A stretch of 35,828 bases of DNA from Micromonospora tarensis. Lineage in GTDB: Bacteria; Actinomycetota; Actinomycetes; Mycobacteriales; Micromonosporaceae. Both the position numbers and the translations under genes were made by a program. How positions within the stretch are numbered: the stretch's first letter is position 1; each line of letters begins with the position of its first letter. Below are positions 23,041-30,783 of this stretch, piece by piece. The stretch is taken from positions 1-35,828 of the forward strand of contig NZ_JAEVHL010000043.1 of assembly GCF_016803395.1 (NCBI RefSeq). Direction: 5' to 3'. The notes under the pieces were generated by a model. That model ran no database searches. It was not told the origin of the DNA and saw only the letters and a list, made by a program, of their open reading frames with translations.

Positions 23041-23101
23041 CGTTGGCGCGACCCACGATTCGTGTTACGTTGGCCGCTCCAACGTTGGTGAATCCAACGT
23101 T
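23041..23101. promoter_or_regulatory. Repeated CCAACG/CGTTGG operator array between divergent MarR genes
   Basis: Within 60 bp the hexamer CGTTGG or its complement occurs at 23041, 23068, 23079, 23083 and 23094. The centre is a perfect 10-mer palindrome, CCAACGTTGG (23079-23088); ACGTTGG (23067-23073) also pairs with CCAACGT (23079-23085) across 5 nt. This is typical of a MarR-family binding region controlling both promoters. Confidence 0.7.
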
Positions 23102-23115
23102 TCGAAGGAGGCGTC

Positions 23116-23553
23116 ATGTCCACCGCTCCCACCCTCAACGGCCAGGTCATCGGCCAGGCCCACTACGCCACCCGGGCCCTGCTCGAACGTGCCGTCGCCC
23201 CGCTCGGGCTCACCTTCGGCCAGCTGCTCGCGCTCAACGCCCTCGCCGCCGGTCCCGTCGAACGCGCCCACCTCACGCACCGGATCACCAGCACGCTCAA
23301 GGTCGACGCGCCGGCAGTGCACGAGGTGATCGGCGAACTGGTCGACGCCGACCTCGCGCAGGTCGACGGCCCCGCACCGCAGGTGCGGCTCACCCACGCC
23401 GGTCACGCCACCCAGGCCCGCGCCGCCGTCGCCGTCGCCGGCATCACCACCCAGCTGTACGGCGACATCCCGACCGACGAGGCCGACACCGCCGCCCGGG
23501 TGCTCACCCGGATCACCCAGCGCGCGAACGCCGAACTGGCGGGGCTCAGCTGA
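23116..23553 (+). CDS. MarR-like winged-helix regulator
   Basis: 145-aa protein with MarR architecture but a weaker wing: TFGQLLALNALAAGPVERAHLTHRITSTLKVDAPAVHEVIGELVDADLAQVDGPAPQVRLTHAG. Instead of the usual DxRxR wing it has DGPAPQV. C-terminal helix dimerisation segment follows. ATG 23116 has GAAGGAGG 5 nt upstream. Divergent from the MarR gene at 22568-23020. No transporter or enzyme gene lies beside the pair, so the target is open. Confidence 0.82.
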   Translation: MSTAPTLNGQVIGQAHYATRALLERAVAPLGLTFGQLLALNALAAGPVERAHLTHRITSTLKVDAPAVHEVIGELVDADLAQVDGPAPQVRLTHAGHATQARAAVAVAGITTQLYGDIPTDEADTAARVLTRITQRANAELAGLS

Positions 23554-23565
23554 CGCGACAGCTGC

Positions 23566-24762
23566 TCAGGCGAGCCGGTTCATGGCGGCCCGGATCCTCA
23601 GCCAGGGCGGGTCGGTCTCGGAGTCCTCGCTGACCAGGTCCAGGTCGCCCGGCTGCCAGGACCGCGTCCCGTCGGTGAGGTGAAGCTGGTCCATGTCGAC
23701 AACCGACGCCTCGCGGGTGCCGGCGAGGAACTCGGTCACCACGGCCCTGGGCGCATCGCCCGGGCCGGCCTGTCCCACCGACAGCAGCAGAAGCACGCCG
23801 TCGTCGCCCGCGACGACGAGTTCACCCGTTGCGGTGGCCGCCAGCGCCGTCACCGCGACCCCGGGCAGCACCTCGTGCTCGGTCACCCGCGCCCCGTCGA
23901 GCTCCAGCTCGACCACCGCGCCCCCGGGCGTCCCGATCCAGAGGACCCCCGGCAACGGACCGAACACGGCGTTCTGGCGCGACCAGGAGTTCATCTCGTC
24001 CAGCCACTCCTGCGGGTACGGGTACCCCGGACTCGGCTCCCCCAGCGTCATGCTCAGGACGCGTCGTAGCGAGGGGAACTCGAACACGTCCAGCGAGTTG
24101 TCGTATGCGTTGCCTCGTACCGCGAAGTGCCGGCCGTCCGAGCTGAAGGTCGGTGCCTCGTAGCCGTCGCAGTTCAGGACCAGCGCACGGAGCAACGGCC
24201 GCAGCACCGGCCCGATGTCCTCAGCGAAGAGCACCAGCGTGGCAGCTTGATCGCTCTGCAGGGTGCACACGAGGCCGCCCGCCGGATGCGCGACCACCCC
24301 GGTGTCCCACTGGGGGCCGATGGAGGTCGTCCCCGATGCGAGGTCGAGCGCGACGGACTGCTCCCAGCCGTCCTCCCCGCTGGCGGGCGACAACCAGAGC
24401 GTCCGACCGTCCGGGCTGAACGCCACCTCCCGGTGATACTCGGTCGGCGCGACGCCGTCGATCGCCGAGCTGCCCGAGGGTGTCCAGCAGACGGTGCTCG
24501 CGGCGTCCGCCACCACCAGCAACGCCTCTGCCGGGTGCCAGGCCGCGGAGGGTGTCCGCTCGAGCCGCTCATAGCCGGTGTCCTCGCCGTAACCGGCCGA
24601 ACCCGTGCCGACGCTCCCGCACTCCCGCAGCTGCCCGTCCGCGTACTCCCAGATCCTGATCACCGGGCGATCGGCGTCCCAACCGGCCACCAGCGGAAGG
24701 CGGGGGTGGCAGAGCAGCCGCTGCGCCTTCGCTCCGGAATGGATCCGCGCCAGAGTTTCCAC
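23566..24762 (-). CDS. WD40/beta-propeller-like protein
   Basis: 398-aa protein built of beta-propeller repeats with patterns such as HREVAFSPDGRTLWLSPASG, PTFSSDGRHFAVRG and ALAATATGELVVAGDDGVLLLLS, about six or seven blades. No catalytic site is evident; a binding or scaffold role is likely, partner unknown. No signal peptide, so cytoplasmic. The start GTG at 24762 (VETLARIHSG) is chosen over 24768 because TACGGT lies 6 nt upstream, giving a leaderless transcript. It follows the Eis-like gene on the same strand; both have their own identical promoter core. Confidence 0.8.
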   Translation of the reverse strand: METLARIHSGAKAQRLLCHPRLPLVAGWDADRPVIRIWEYADGQLRECGSVGTGSAGYGEDTGYERLERTPSAAWHPAEALLVVADAASTVCWTPSGSSAIDGVAPTEYHREVAFSPDGRTLWLSPASGEDGWEQSVALDLASGTTSIGPQWDTGVVAHPAGGLVCTLQSDQAATLVLFAEDIGPVLRPLLRALVLNCDGYEAPTFSSDGRHFAVRGNAYDNSLDVFEFPSLRRVLSMTLGEPSPGYPYPQEWLDEMNSWSRQNAVFGPLPGVLWIGTPGGAVVELELDGARVTEHEVLPGVAVTALAATATGELVVAGDDGVLLLLSVGQAGPGDAPRAVVTEFLAGTREASVVDMDQLHLTDGTRSWQPGDLDLVSEDSETDPPWLRIRAAMNRLA

Positions 24763-24768
24763 CGGCAC

Positions 24769-24774
24769 ACCGTA
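24769..24774 (-). promoter_or_regulatory. Leaderless -10 element TACGGT of the beta-propeller gene
   Basis: On the minus strand the sequence reads TACGGT gtgccg GTG: a TANNNT -10 element 6 nt before the start codon. The same 12-mer TACGGTGTGCCG precedes the Eis-like gene at 26005-26016. Confidence 0.55.
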
Positions 24775-24822
24775 CCGGCGAGGCGGACCGGTGATCGTCG
24801 CTTCCGGACGCCCGGCTGCGCG

Positions 24823-26004
24823 TCAGAAGTAGTCCAGCAGCTGCACCGGGCCGCCGGCGCCCAGCAGGTCGAGGGCGGCCGGGTCGACGGCCGGGCCGTG
24901 GTGCAGCAGCCCGGCCTGCGCGACCGACCGGGCGTGCGCCGCACCGGCGTACAGCAACGCGAACCCGCGCACGTCCAGCCGCAGTTCCGCCTCGCCGTCG
25001 GCGCGGGTCAACTCGGCGGCGCCGTCGGCCACGGCCAACCGCCAGGTGCCGGTGTTCCACCCGGCGAGCGGGTCGACGAGGCTGAAGTCGACGACGCCCC
25101 GGACGTGGGCGGGCCAGCCACGGGCACCCACCGCACGGGCCACGTCCACCGGCCGGTGCATCCACAGGTCCCGTTCGTGCTCGCGGGCCGACTCCAGCGG
25201 CAGGCAACTGCTCACCGCGTCGCCGTCGAGCGGGCACAGTCGCACTGTCGGCGCGACGCTGGCCCAACTGCCGAGCACCCCGACGAGTTCCCGGGCGGCC
25301 TCGGCGGTGACGGCCAGGGCCTCGTCCACGGTGAGCACCGAGTCGGCGCCGTAACCACGGCCCCGCTGCCAGGTGGCGTAGCCGACCAGGTCGCCGTCCC
25401 GCTCGACCAGGGTGAGCCCGTCGCCGGGCAGGCCAGCGTCGGCGGCGTCGAAGTCGAACAGCTCACCCTGCCGGGTCAGCAGGCCGTTGCGGTGCCGGGT
25501 GACCCGCTCGTAGAGGGCGGCGACGGCCGGCAGGTCGGCCACCGTGCCGGCACGCACCACCAACAGTGGGTCGGGGCGGTGCCGGGGCAACGCGGCGGTG
25601 GCCAGGTCGACGGTCCGCAGCACACCGGCGGCCTCCCACCCGCAGGCACGGTACGGGGCGGCGACGGTCGGGTAGAGCGCGCTGACCGCCGCGCCGCGCT
25701 CGTGGGCGCCGCGCAGCAGGGCGGTGAGCAGCGCGCGGGCCACGCCCCGGCCCCGGAACTCGGGGGCGACCGCCACCCCGGCGACGTCGGCGGCCGGCAC
25801 CGCCCGCCCGGACCACCACTGGTCGTGGTGCAGGTCGACGGCCTTGCCGACGAGCCGGCCGGCGTCGTCGAACGCGCCGTATCGGGTCATCCCGGGCACC
25901 TCGACTCTGGTGCGCGGGTGGCGCTGCTGGTCGGAGCCGAAGGCGAACCGGCCCAACTCCCAGGCGGCGTCGAGGTCGTCGGTATGGAGTTCGCGTACGT
26001 GCAT
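24823..26004 (-). CDS. Eis-like GNAT acetyltransferase
   Basis: 393-aa acetyltransferase of the Eis family (enhanced intracellular survival in mycobacteria), which acetylates amines on aminoglycosides or proteins; the substrate here is not known. The N-terminal GNAT domain has the acetyl-CoA motif VAPEFRGRGVARALLTALL and ALYPTVAAPYRACGWEAAG. A second, degenerate GNAT domain follows, then the SCP2-like C-terminal domain ending in LLDYF, as in Eis, whose C-terminal carboxylate acts in catalysis. ATG 26004 (MHVREL) is preferred to 26010 because of the leaderless TACGGT element. Confidence 0.87.
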   Translation of the reverse strand: MHVRELHTDDLDAAWELGRFAFGSDQQRHPRTRVEVPGMTRYGAFDDAGRLVGKAVDLHHDQWWSGRAVPAADVAGVAVAPEFRGRGVARALLTALLRGAHERGAAVSALYPTVAAPYRACGWEAAGVLRTVDLATAALPRHRPDPLLVVRAGTVADLPAVAALYERVTRHRNGLLTRQGELFDFDAADAGLPGDGLTLVERDGDLVGYATWQRGRGYGADSVLTVDEALAVTAEAARELVGVLGSWASVAPTVRLCPLDGDAVSSCLPLESAREHERDLWMHRPVDVARAVGARGWPAHVRGVVDFSLVDPLAGWNTGTWRLAVADGAAELTRADGEAELRLDVRGFALLYAGAAHARSVAQAGLLHHGPAVDPAALDLLGAGGPVQLLDYF

Positions 26005-26010
26005 CGGCAC

Positions 26011-26016
26011 ACCGTA
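26011..26016 (-). promoter_or_regulatory. Leaderless -10 element TACGGT of the Eis-like gene
   Basis: Minus-strand TACGGT gtgccg ATG, 6 nt from -10 to start, same 12-mer as before the beta-propeller gene. Confidence 0.55.
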
Positions 26017-26068
26017 ACGGGGCGGTTGAACGGCAGCCCGCGAATTACCGGCGCGCTCGCGGGGCCGG

Positions 26069-27067
26069 TCAGTGCTGCGGGATGTTGGCCACGCCGATGC
26101 GCTTGCGGAACACCCAGTACGTCCACGCCTGGTAGGCCAGCACCACCGGCGTGAAGATCACCGCCACCCAGGTCATGATCTTCAGGGTGTACGGGGTCGA
26201 AGCGGCGTTGGTGGCGGTCAGGCTGCCGGCCGCGTCCAGGGTGGACGGCAGCACGTTCGGGAACAGCGCCGCGAAGAGCGTCGCCACCGTCAGGCCGATC
26301 GCCACTGCGGTGCCGGTGAACGCCCAGCCCTCCCGGCGTACCCGGGCGGCGGCCAGGCCACCGAGCAGGGCGAGGGCCGCGCCGACGGCGAGCACCACGG
26401 CGGCCGCGCTGGAACGGATGCTCAACGTCCAGGCCAGGAAGCCCACGGCGAGCACGGCGGCGACGACGCCCAGGCGCACCGCCAGGGCGCCGGCGCGCTC
26501 GCGGATGTCGCCGGTGGTCTTCAGGGCGAGGAACACCGCGCCGTGGGTGGCGAACAGCACGAGGGTGGTCACGCCGCCCAGCAGGGCATACGGGTTGAGC
26601 AGGTCCACCAGGCCGCCGACGTACTCGTGCTCGGCGTCCAGCGGCACACCGCGCAGGATGTTGGCGAACGCGACGCCCCACAGGATCGCCGGCAGCACCG
26701 AGCCGACCACGATCGCGGTGTCCCAGCGGCGCTTCCAGGACGCCTCGGGGCGCTTGTGCCGGTACTCGAAGGCGACCCCGCGCGCGATCAGGGCCAGCAG
26801 GATCAGCAGCAGCGGCAGGTAGAAGCCGGAGAAGAGGGTGGCGTACCACTCGGGGAACGCGGCGAACATGGCGCCGCCGGCGGTGATCAGCCACACCTCG
26901 TTGCCGTCCCAGACCGGGCCGATGGTGTTGATCAGGACGCGGCGTTCCCGGTCGTCGCGACCGAGCACGGGCAGCAGCATGCCGACGCCGAAGTCGAAGC
27001 CCTCCAGGATGAAGTAGCCGGTGAACAGCACAGCGACGAGGAGAAACCAGATGGTGGTCAGTTCCAC
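26069..27067 (-). CDS. cydB: Cytochrome bd ubiquinol/menaquinol oxidase subunit II
   Basis: 332-aa membrane subunit of the bd-type terminal oxidase. It begins MELTTIWFLLVAVLFTGYFILEGFDFGVGML, and includes GPVWDGNEVWLITAGGAMFAAFPEWYA, both hallmark blocks of CydB. Eight or nine hydrophobic helices. The GTG start has GGAG 7 nt upstream. It is 16 bp after cydA in the same operon. cydCD (assembly transporter) is not in the window. Confidence 0.96.
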   Translation of the reverse strand: MELTTIWFLLVAVLFTGYFILEGFDFGVGMLLPVLGRDDRERRVLINTIGPVWDGNEVWLITAGGAMFAAFPEWYATLFSGFYLPLLLILLALIARGVAFEYRHKRPEASWKRRWDTAIVVGSVLPAILWGVAFANILRGVPLDAEHEYVGGLVDLLNPYALLGGVTTLVLFATHGAVFLALKTTGDIRERAGALAVRLGVVAAVLAVGFLAWTLSIRSSAAAVVLAVGAALALLGGLAAARVRREGWAFTGTAVAIGLTVATLFAALFPNVLPSTLDAAGSLTATNAASTPYTLKIMTWVAVIFTPVVLAYQAWTYWVFRKRIGVANIPQH

Positions 27068-27083
27068 GATGGGCTCCGGGGCG

Positions 27084-28496
27084 TCAGTAGGCGAAGGCGA
27101 GCGGGCGCTCGGCGTCGTCGGTGTCGTCGGTGGGGGGCTGTTCGCTGACGTCGGGCACGCCAGCCCTGGCGTAGCGCAGCAGCAGCTTGACCTCGATCAC
27201 GGCGAGGGTGGCGTAGATCAGCGTGAAGGCGGTGAACGAGGTGAGCACCTCGGCCAGCGAGACGCTGCGGGACACCCCGTTGCGGGTGAGCATCTCGCCG
27301 AAGACGATCCACGGCTGACGGCCCATCTCGGTGAAGATCCAGCCGAACGAGTTGGCCAGCAGCGGCAGCACCGGCATGGCCAGCCCGGCGCGCAGCAGCC
27401 ACCTGCTGCTCGGGGTGCGGCCCTTGCGCTGGCTCCAGAGCACCAGCAGGGCGATCGCGCCGGCGGCCATCCCGAAGGCGATCATGAAGCGGAAGCTCCA
27501 GTAGGTGACCGGGATGATCGGGGTGTAGCTGCCCGCGCCGTACTGGGTGGCGTACTGGGCCTGCAGGTCGTTGATGCCGTGCACGGTGCCGTGCGGGTCG
27601 CCGGTGCCCAGGTACGACAGCAGGTACGGGATCTTGAGCGCGAACACCTCGCGGCTGCCGTCGAGGCTGCCGATGGTCAGCACGGAGAACGAGGCGGGGC
27701 TCTCGGTGCGGTAGAGGCCCTCGGCGGCGGCCATCTTCATCGGCTGCACGTCCGTCATGATCTTGCCCTGGATGTCGCCGGTGAACAGCACGGCGGCGGA
27801 GGCGACCAGGACCACCCAGGAGCCGAACCTGGTGGCGAAGCGGTACGCGCCGGTGTCGGCGGAGTCGCGGTTGCGGATCACGTGCCACAGGCCGACCGCG
27901 ACGATCAGCGAGCCGGCGACCAGGAACGAGCCGGCCAGGGTGTGCGGGAAGGTGATCAGGGCGACCTTGTTGGTCAGCACGGCCGGGAAGTCGGTCAGCT
28001 CGGCGCGCCCGCTGTCCGGGTTGATCCGGTAGCCGACCGGGTTCTGCATGAACGAGTTCGCCGCGAGGATGAAGTACGCGGACAGGTTGGTGCCGATCGC
28101 GGCGGCCCAGATGCTGGCCAGGTGGGCCCGCTTGGGCAGCCGGTCCCAGCCGAAGATCCACAGGCCGATGAAGGTGGATTCGAGGAAGAAGGCGACAAGC
28201 GCCTCGATGGCCAGCGGCGCGCCGAAGATGTCGCCCACGAAGCGTGAGTAGTCGCTCCAGTTCATGCCGAACTGGAACTCCTGCACGATGCCGGTGACCA
28301 CGCCCATGGCGAAGTTGATCAGGAAGAGTTTGCCGTAGAACTTGGTGAGCTTGAGGTAGCGCTCGTTGCCGGTGCGGTGCCACATCGTCTGCAGGATCGC
28401 CACCAGCACGGACAGGCCGATGGTCAGCGGCACGAAGAGGAAGTGGTAGACGGTGGTGACACCGAACTGCCAGCGGGCAACGTCCAACGCGTCCAC
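27084..28496 (-). CDS. cydA: Cytochrome bd oxidase subunit I
   Basis: 470-aa heme-bearing subunit of the high-affinity bd quinol oxidase, used under low oxygen or when the aa3-bcc chain is inhibited. Visible are the first helix with a heme-ligand histidine (VYHFLFVPLTIGLS), FQFGMNWSDYSRFVGDIFGAPLAIE, FFLESTFIGLW, and the GRQPW motif (MGRQPWIVFGEMLT). The length fits the short Q-loop type seen in Gram-positive bacteria. GTG start at 28496 (MDALDVARWQFG). The palindrome at 28517 lies 20 bp upstream, so the operon is probably under repressor control. Confidence 0.97.
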   Translation of the reverse strand: MDALDVARWQFGVTTVYHFLFVPLTIGLSVLVAILQTMWHRTGNERYLKLTKFYGKLFLINFAMGVVTGIVQEFQFGMNWSDYSRFVGDIFGAPLAIEALVAFFLESTFIGLWIFGWDRLPKRAHLASIWAAAIGTNLSAYFILAANSFMQNPVGYRINPDSGRAELTDFPAVLTNKVALITFPHTLAGSFLVAGSLIVAVGLWHVIRNRDSADTGAYRFATRFGSWVVLVASAAVLFTGDIQGKIMTDVQPMKMAAAEGLYRTESPASFSVLTIGSLDGSREVFALKIPYLLSYLGTGDPHGTVHGINDLQAQYATQYGAGSYTPIIPVTYWSFRFMIAFGMAAGAIALLVLWSQRKGRTPSSRWLLRAGLAMPVLPLLANSFGWIFTEMGRQPWIVFGEMLTRNGVSRSVSLAEVLTSFTAFTLIYATLAVIEVKLLLRYARAGVPDVSEQPPTDDTDDAERPLAFAY

Positions 28497-28516
28497 CAGA
28501 AACCCCCAGCCATGCG

Positions 28517-28533
28517 TACTACGAGACGTAGTA
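28517..28533. promoter_or_regulatory. TACTACG-AGA-CGTAGTA operator upstream of cydAB
   Basis: Perfect 7-bp inverted repeat TACTACG (28517-28523), spacer AGA, CGTAGTA (28527-28533). A second, imperfect copy follows at 28536-28553 (TACTAC ... TCGTAG). The TACTAC/GTAGTA half-site resembles BlaI/MecI-type repressor operators of actinobacteria; that assignment is inference. No blaI-like gene is in the window. The repeat lies in an AT-richer strip just before the cydA start, so binding would block transcription. Confidence 0.65.
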
Positions 28534-28647
28534 AATACTACTGCTCGTCGTAGAAGGGTGAGTGGCCCGCACCCACCCGGGACCCATGACCCTGATCACC
28601 CAACCCGCCCCCGCGGCCCCACCGTCGCGTGCGACGATGGCGCGCTG

Positions 28648-29415
28648 ATGAACACCTCCACCTGGCAGCCGCCGCTGATCTGGCGGGCAGCCCTTCTGCT
28701 GGCCCGGGGCCTGGTCGGCCTGCTCGCCCGCCTCGAGGTCACCGGCGACGTCCCGGCGCACCTGCGCCGTGGGCCGCTGGTGCTGGTCGCCAACCACATC
28801 AGCCCGTTCGACCCGGTGGTGATGGCCGCCGCCTGCCAGACCCGTGGCATCGCCCCACGGATCATGGCGACCGCCGGGCTGTTCCGGGTCCCGGTGTTCG
28901 GCGCCGCCATGCGTCATGCCGGGCACATCCGCGTCGACCGGGGCACCAGCGCCGTGCACCAGGCCCTCGACGACGCCGCCACGGCCGTCGCCCGCGGATC
29001 GGTGATCCTCATCTATCCCGAGGGGCGCATCGGGCTGGACCCCGGCCTGTGGCCCGAGCGCGGCAAGACCGGCGCTGCCCGACTGGCCCTGGCCTGTGGC
29101 GCTCCGGTCGTCCCGGTCGCCCAGTGGGGTGCCCACGAGGTGCTGCCCTACCAGGCGCCCCGTGGGATGCTGCGCGGCATCGCCCGCTCGCTGTGGCGCC
29201 GCCCGGTGATCCGGTTGCACTTCGGCACCCCGGTCGACCTGGGTGAGTCGAGCGCCGCGAGCCCCGGGGCCGCCCGGCGGGCCACCGGCCGGATCATCGA
29301 CGCGCTCACCGACACCCTCGCCCCGCTGCGCCCCGACGAGCCGGACCTGCCTCGGCACGTCGATCCCGGCCGCCCGAGCGACCCCAGCCGCGCCCATCGA
29401 CGCAGACCGGGCTGA
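28648..29415 (+). CDS. 1-acyl-sn-glycerol-3-phosphate acyltransferase (PlsC-like)
   Basis: 255-aa lysophospholipid acyltransferase-like enzyme; transfers an acyl chain to lysophosphatidate or a related acceptor at the membrane. The NHISPFD motif (H50, D55) and YPEGRIG (E125, R127) are the two conserved acyltransferase boxes. The N-terminal part (LIWRAALLLARGLVGLLARL) is a membrane helix. ATG 28648 was chosen as the first start before the motif region; the long frame upstream to 28453 is antisense to cydA. The C-terminal tail is Arg/Pro-rich. It is divergent from cydAB. Confidence 0.87.
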   Translation: MNTSTWQPPLIWRAALLLARGLVGLLARLEVTGDVPAHLRRGPLVLVANHISPFDPVVMAAACQTRGIAPRIMATAGLFRVPVFGAAMRHAGHIRVDRGTSAVHQALDDAATAVARGSVILIYPEGRIGLDPGLWPERGKTGAARLALACGAPVVPVAQWGAHEVLPYQAPRGMLRGIARSLWRRPVIRLHFGTPVDLGESSAASPGAARRATGRIIDALTDTLAPLRPDEPDLPRHVDPGRPSDPSRAHRRRPG

Positions 29416-29576
29416 TCTACGCCGAACTGCTCGACCGCGTCGCGACCGTGGACGCCGGCGACGACGCAGCCGTACGCCGGGTCGTCGTCGGTGCCGCCCT
29501 GCGCCCGAGCGGGGCGGGACCGGCCTTGCCCGGCGCGCGGGCACTGGCCCGGACATCCTGCGCCTGGTCGCGTTGA
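29412..29576 (+). pseudogene. Possible remnant of a NUDIX-like gene
   Basis: The frame beginning right at the PlsC stop reads LIYAELLDRVATVDAGDD, AVRRVVVGAALRPSG and then loses any sense before TGA at 29574. The first part recalls the start of actinobacterial NUDIX hydrolases, where the NUDIX box would follow, but no NUDIX box is present. No good start codon (CTG). It may equally be non-coding. The 584 bp from 29416 to 29999 hold no clear intact gene. Confidence 0.2.
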
Positions 29577-29582
29577 ACCGGG

Positions 29583-29843
29583 CTAGGAGCCGCCCGCTCC
29601 ATGGCTCAGTTGGGCGAAGGCCTGGTCCGCGTCGGCAACTGCCTCGGGTTGGACATCGCGCGCGGTCCGCCCGTCGGCGATCTTCTGCCAGTTGCTCCGA
29701 GCCAGTACGCGTTGAACCGCGACCACCTGGGCGGCTTGCAGTCGGGCCCCGATACCCGCACCGAGGGCGGTGGCCAACGCTTCCTCATCGTCGAGCATGT
29801 ACTGGGACCCGACGAATTGACCAATCCCACGAGGGTGCAGCAA
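29583..29843 (-). CDS. Possible small hypothetical protein (86 aa)
   Basis: Frame from TTG 29843 (or ATG 29798, giving 71 aa) to TAG at 29583. The product contains LDDEEALATALGAGIGARLQ, AAQVVAVQRVLARSNWQKIADGR and ends QAFAQLSHGAGGS, which reads like an ordinary helical protein, with codon use slightly less biased than its neighbours. I do not recognise it. It could be a fragment of a larger lost gene. No convincing ribosome binding site. Confidence 0.3.
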   Translation of the reverse strand: MLHPRGIGQFVGSQYMLDDEEALATALGAGIGARLQAAQVVAVQRVLARSNWQKIADGRTARDVQPEAVADADQAFAQLSHGAGGS

Positions 29844-29910
29844 TCCAGCGGCCGTCCCACGCTGCCCAGCAGGTCGTGTGGGAAGCAGCGTGGGGACGGT
29901 CGGTCAATTC
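29814..29910. repeat. Nested inverted repeats in the PlsC-GDPD gap
   Basis: Outer arms GAATTGACC (29814-29822) and GGTCAATTC (29902-29910) enclose a strong inner hairpin CCGTCCCACGCTGC (29852-29865) with GCAGCGTGGGGACGG (29885-29899), one bulged base, 19-nt loop. Such nesting may be a mobile-element scar, a structured RNA, or a terminator for the small minus-strand ORF; not resolvable here. Confidence 0.55.
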
Positions 29911-29986
29911 CTGATCTTGCCGATGCCCGTCACCCGCCCACGGACACCATTCGCCGGTAGGTCACCCGCAATCCACCGGCGGCGGG

Positions 29987-29992
29987 CATACT
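29987..29992 (+). promoter_or_regulatory. Candidate leaderless -10 (CATACT) of the GDPD gene
   Basis: CATACT, close to TATACT, ends 7 nt before the GTG at 30000, so the transcript may begin at or next to the start codon. No good Shine-Dalgarno sequence is seen. Confidence 0.45.
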
Positions 29993-29999
29993 GCGTCGC

Positions 30000-30767
30000 G
30001 TGCTGACCCGATTCGGCTACCTCGACGCGCCAGCGCCACTGGCGTTCGCCCACCGTGGCGGCGCCGCCGAGGGCGACGAGAACACCACCGAGGCGTTCGC
30101 CCGGGCGATCGGGCTGGGCTACCGGTACGTGGAGACCGACGTGCACGCCACCGCCGACGGCGTGGCGGTGATCTTCCACGACCCGACGCTGCGCCGTCTC
30201 ACCGGCGAGGCGGGGCGCATCGCCGACCTGAGCTGGACCGACCTCGCCTCGGTCCGGGTCGGCGGGGCTGCCGTCGTACCCCGGCTCGACGAGGTGTTGG
30301 GCGCCTGGCCGCAGGTCCGCTTCAACATCGACGTGAAGGCCGACGGCGGCGTCGAGCCGACGGTCGCGACAGTGACCCGGGCCGGCGCCGGCGACCGGGT
30401 GCTGCTCGCCTCGTTCAGCGACGCCCGGCTGACCCGGATGCGGGCGCTCACCGGCGGACGGATCGCCACCAGCCTCGGCATGCGCGGCGTCGCCCGGCTG
30501 CGGCTCGCCTCCCTGCACGGACGCCCGCTGCGGCTGCCGCCGTCGGTGGTCGCCGCGCAGGTGCCGCCGCACTACGGACGGGTGCCGGTGGTGGACCGCC
30601 GGTTCCTCGACTACTGCCACCGCATTGGCCTGCAGGTGCACGTCTGGACGATCGACGAACCAGCCCAGATGCACGACTTACTGGATCGTGGCGTGGATGG
30701 CATCATGACCGATCACGTCGGCGTGCTGCGCGACGTCTACCGCAGCCGCGGCCACTGGGCCGCCTGA
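30000..30767 (+). CDS. Glycerophosphodiester phosphodiesterase
   Basis: 255-aa GDPD-family enzyme, which cleaves glycerophosphodiesters to glycerol 3-phosphate and an alcohol; metal-dependent. The TIM-barrel motifs are visible: AHRGG (H18, R19), DENTTEAF and YVETDVHATADGVAVIFHDPTLRRLT with the second catalytic His, then RFNIDVKAD and QVHVWTIDEPAQMHDLLDRGVDGIMTD. There is no signal peptide, so it acts inside the cell. The next gene follows after 16 bp, probably co-transcribed. Confidence 0.95.
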   Translation: MLTRFGYLDAPAPLAFAHRGGAAEGDENTTEAFARAIGLGYRYVETDVHATADGVAVIFHDPTLRRLTGEAGRIADLSWTDLASVRVGGAAVVPRLDEVLGAWPQVRFNIDVKADGGVEPTVATVTRAGAGDRVLLASFSDARLTRMRALTGGRIATSLGMRGVARLRLASLHGRPLRLPPSVVAAQVPPHYGRVPVVDRRFLDYCHRIGLQVHVWTIDEPAQMHDLLDRGVDGIMTDHVGVLRDVYRSRGHWAA

Positions 30768-30783
30768 CCAGCCAAGGACCCCG

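Noticed and set aside
24127..26154. Plus-strand 675-codon frame across the beta-propeller and Eis-like genes
   Set aside because: Runs antisense through two supported genes; no domain seen.
26072..27148. Plus-strand frame across cydB
   Set aside because: Antisense shadow of cydB with low-complexity Gly/Gln/Arg composition.
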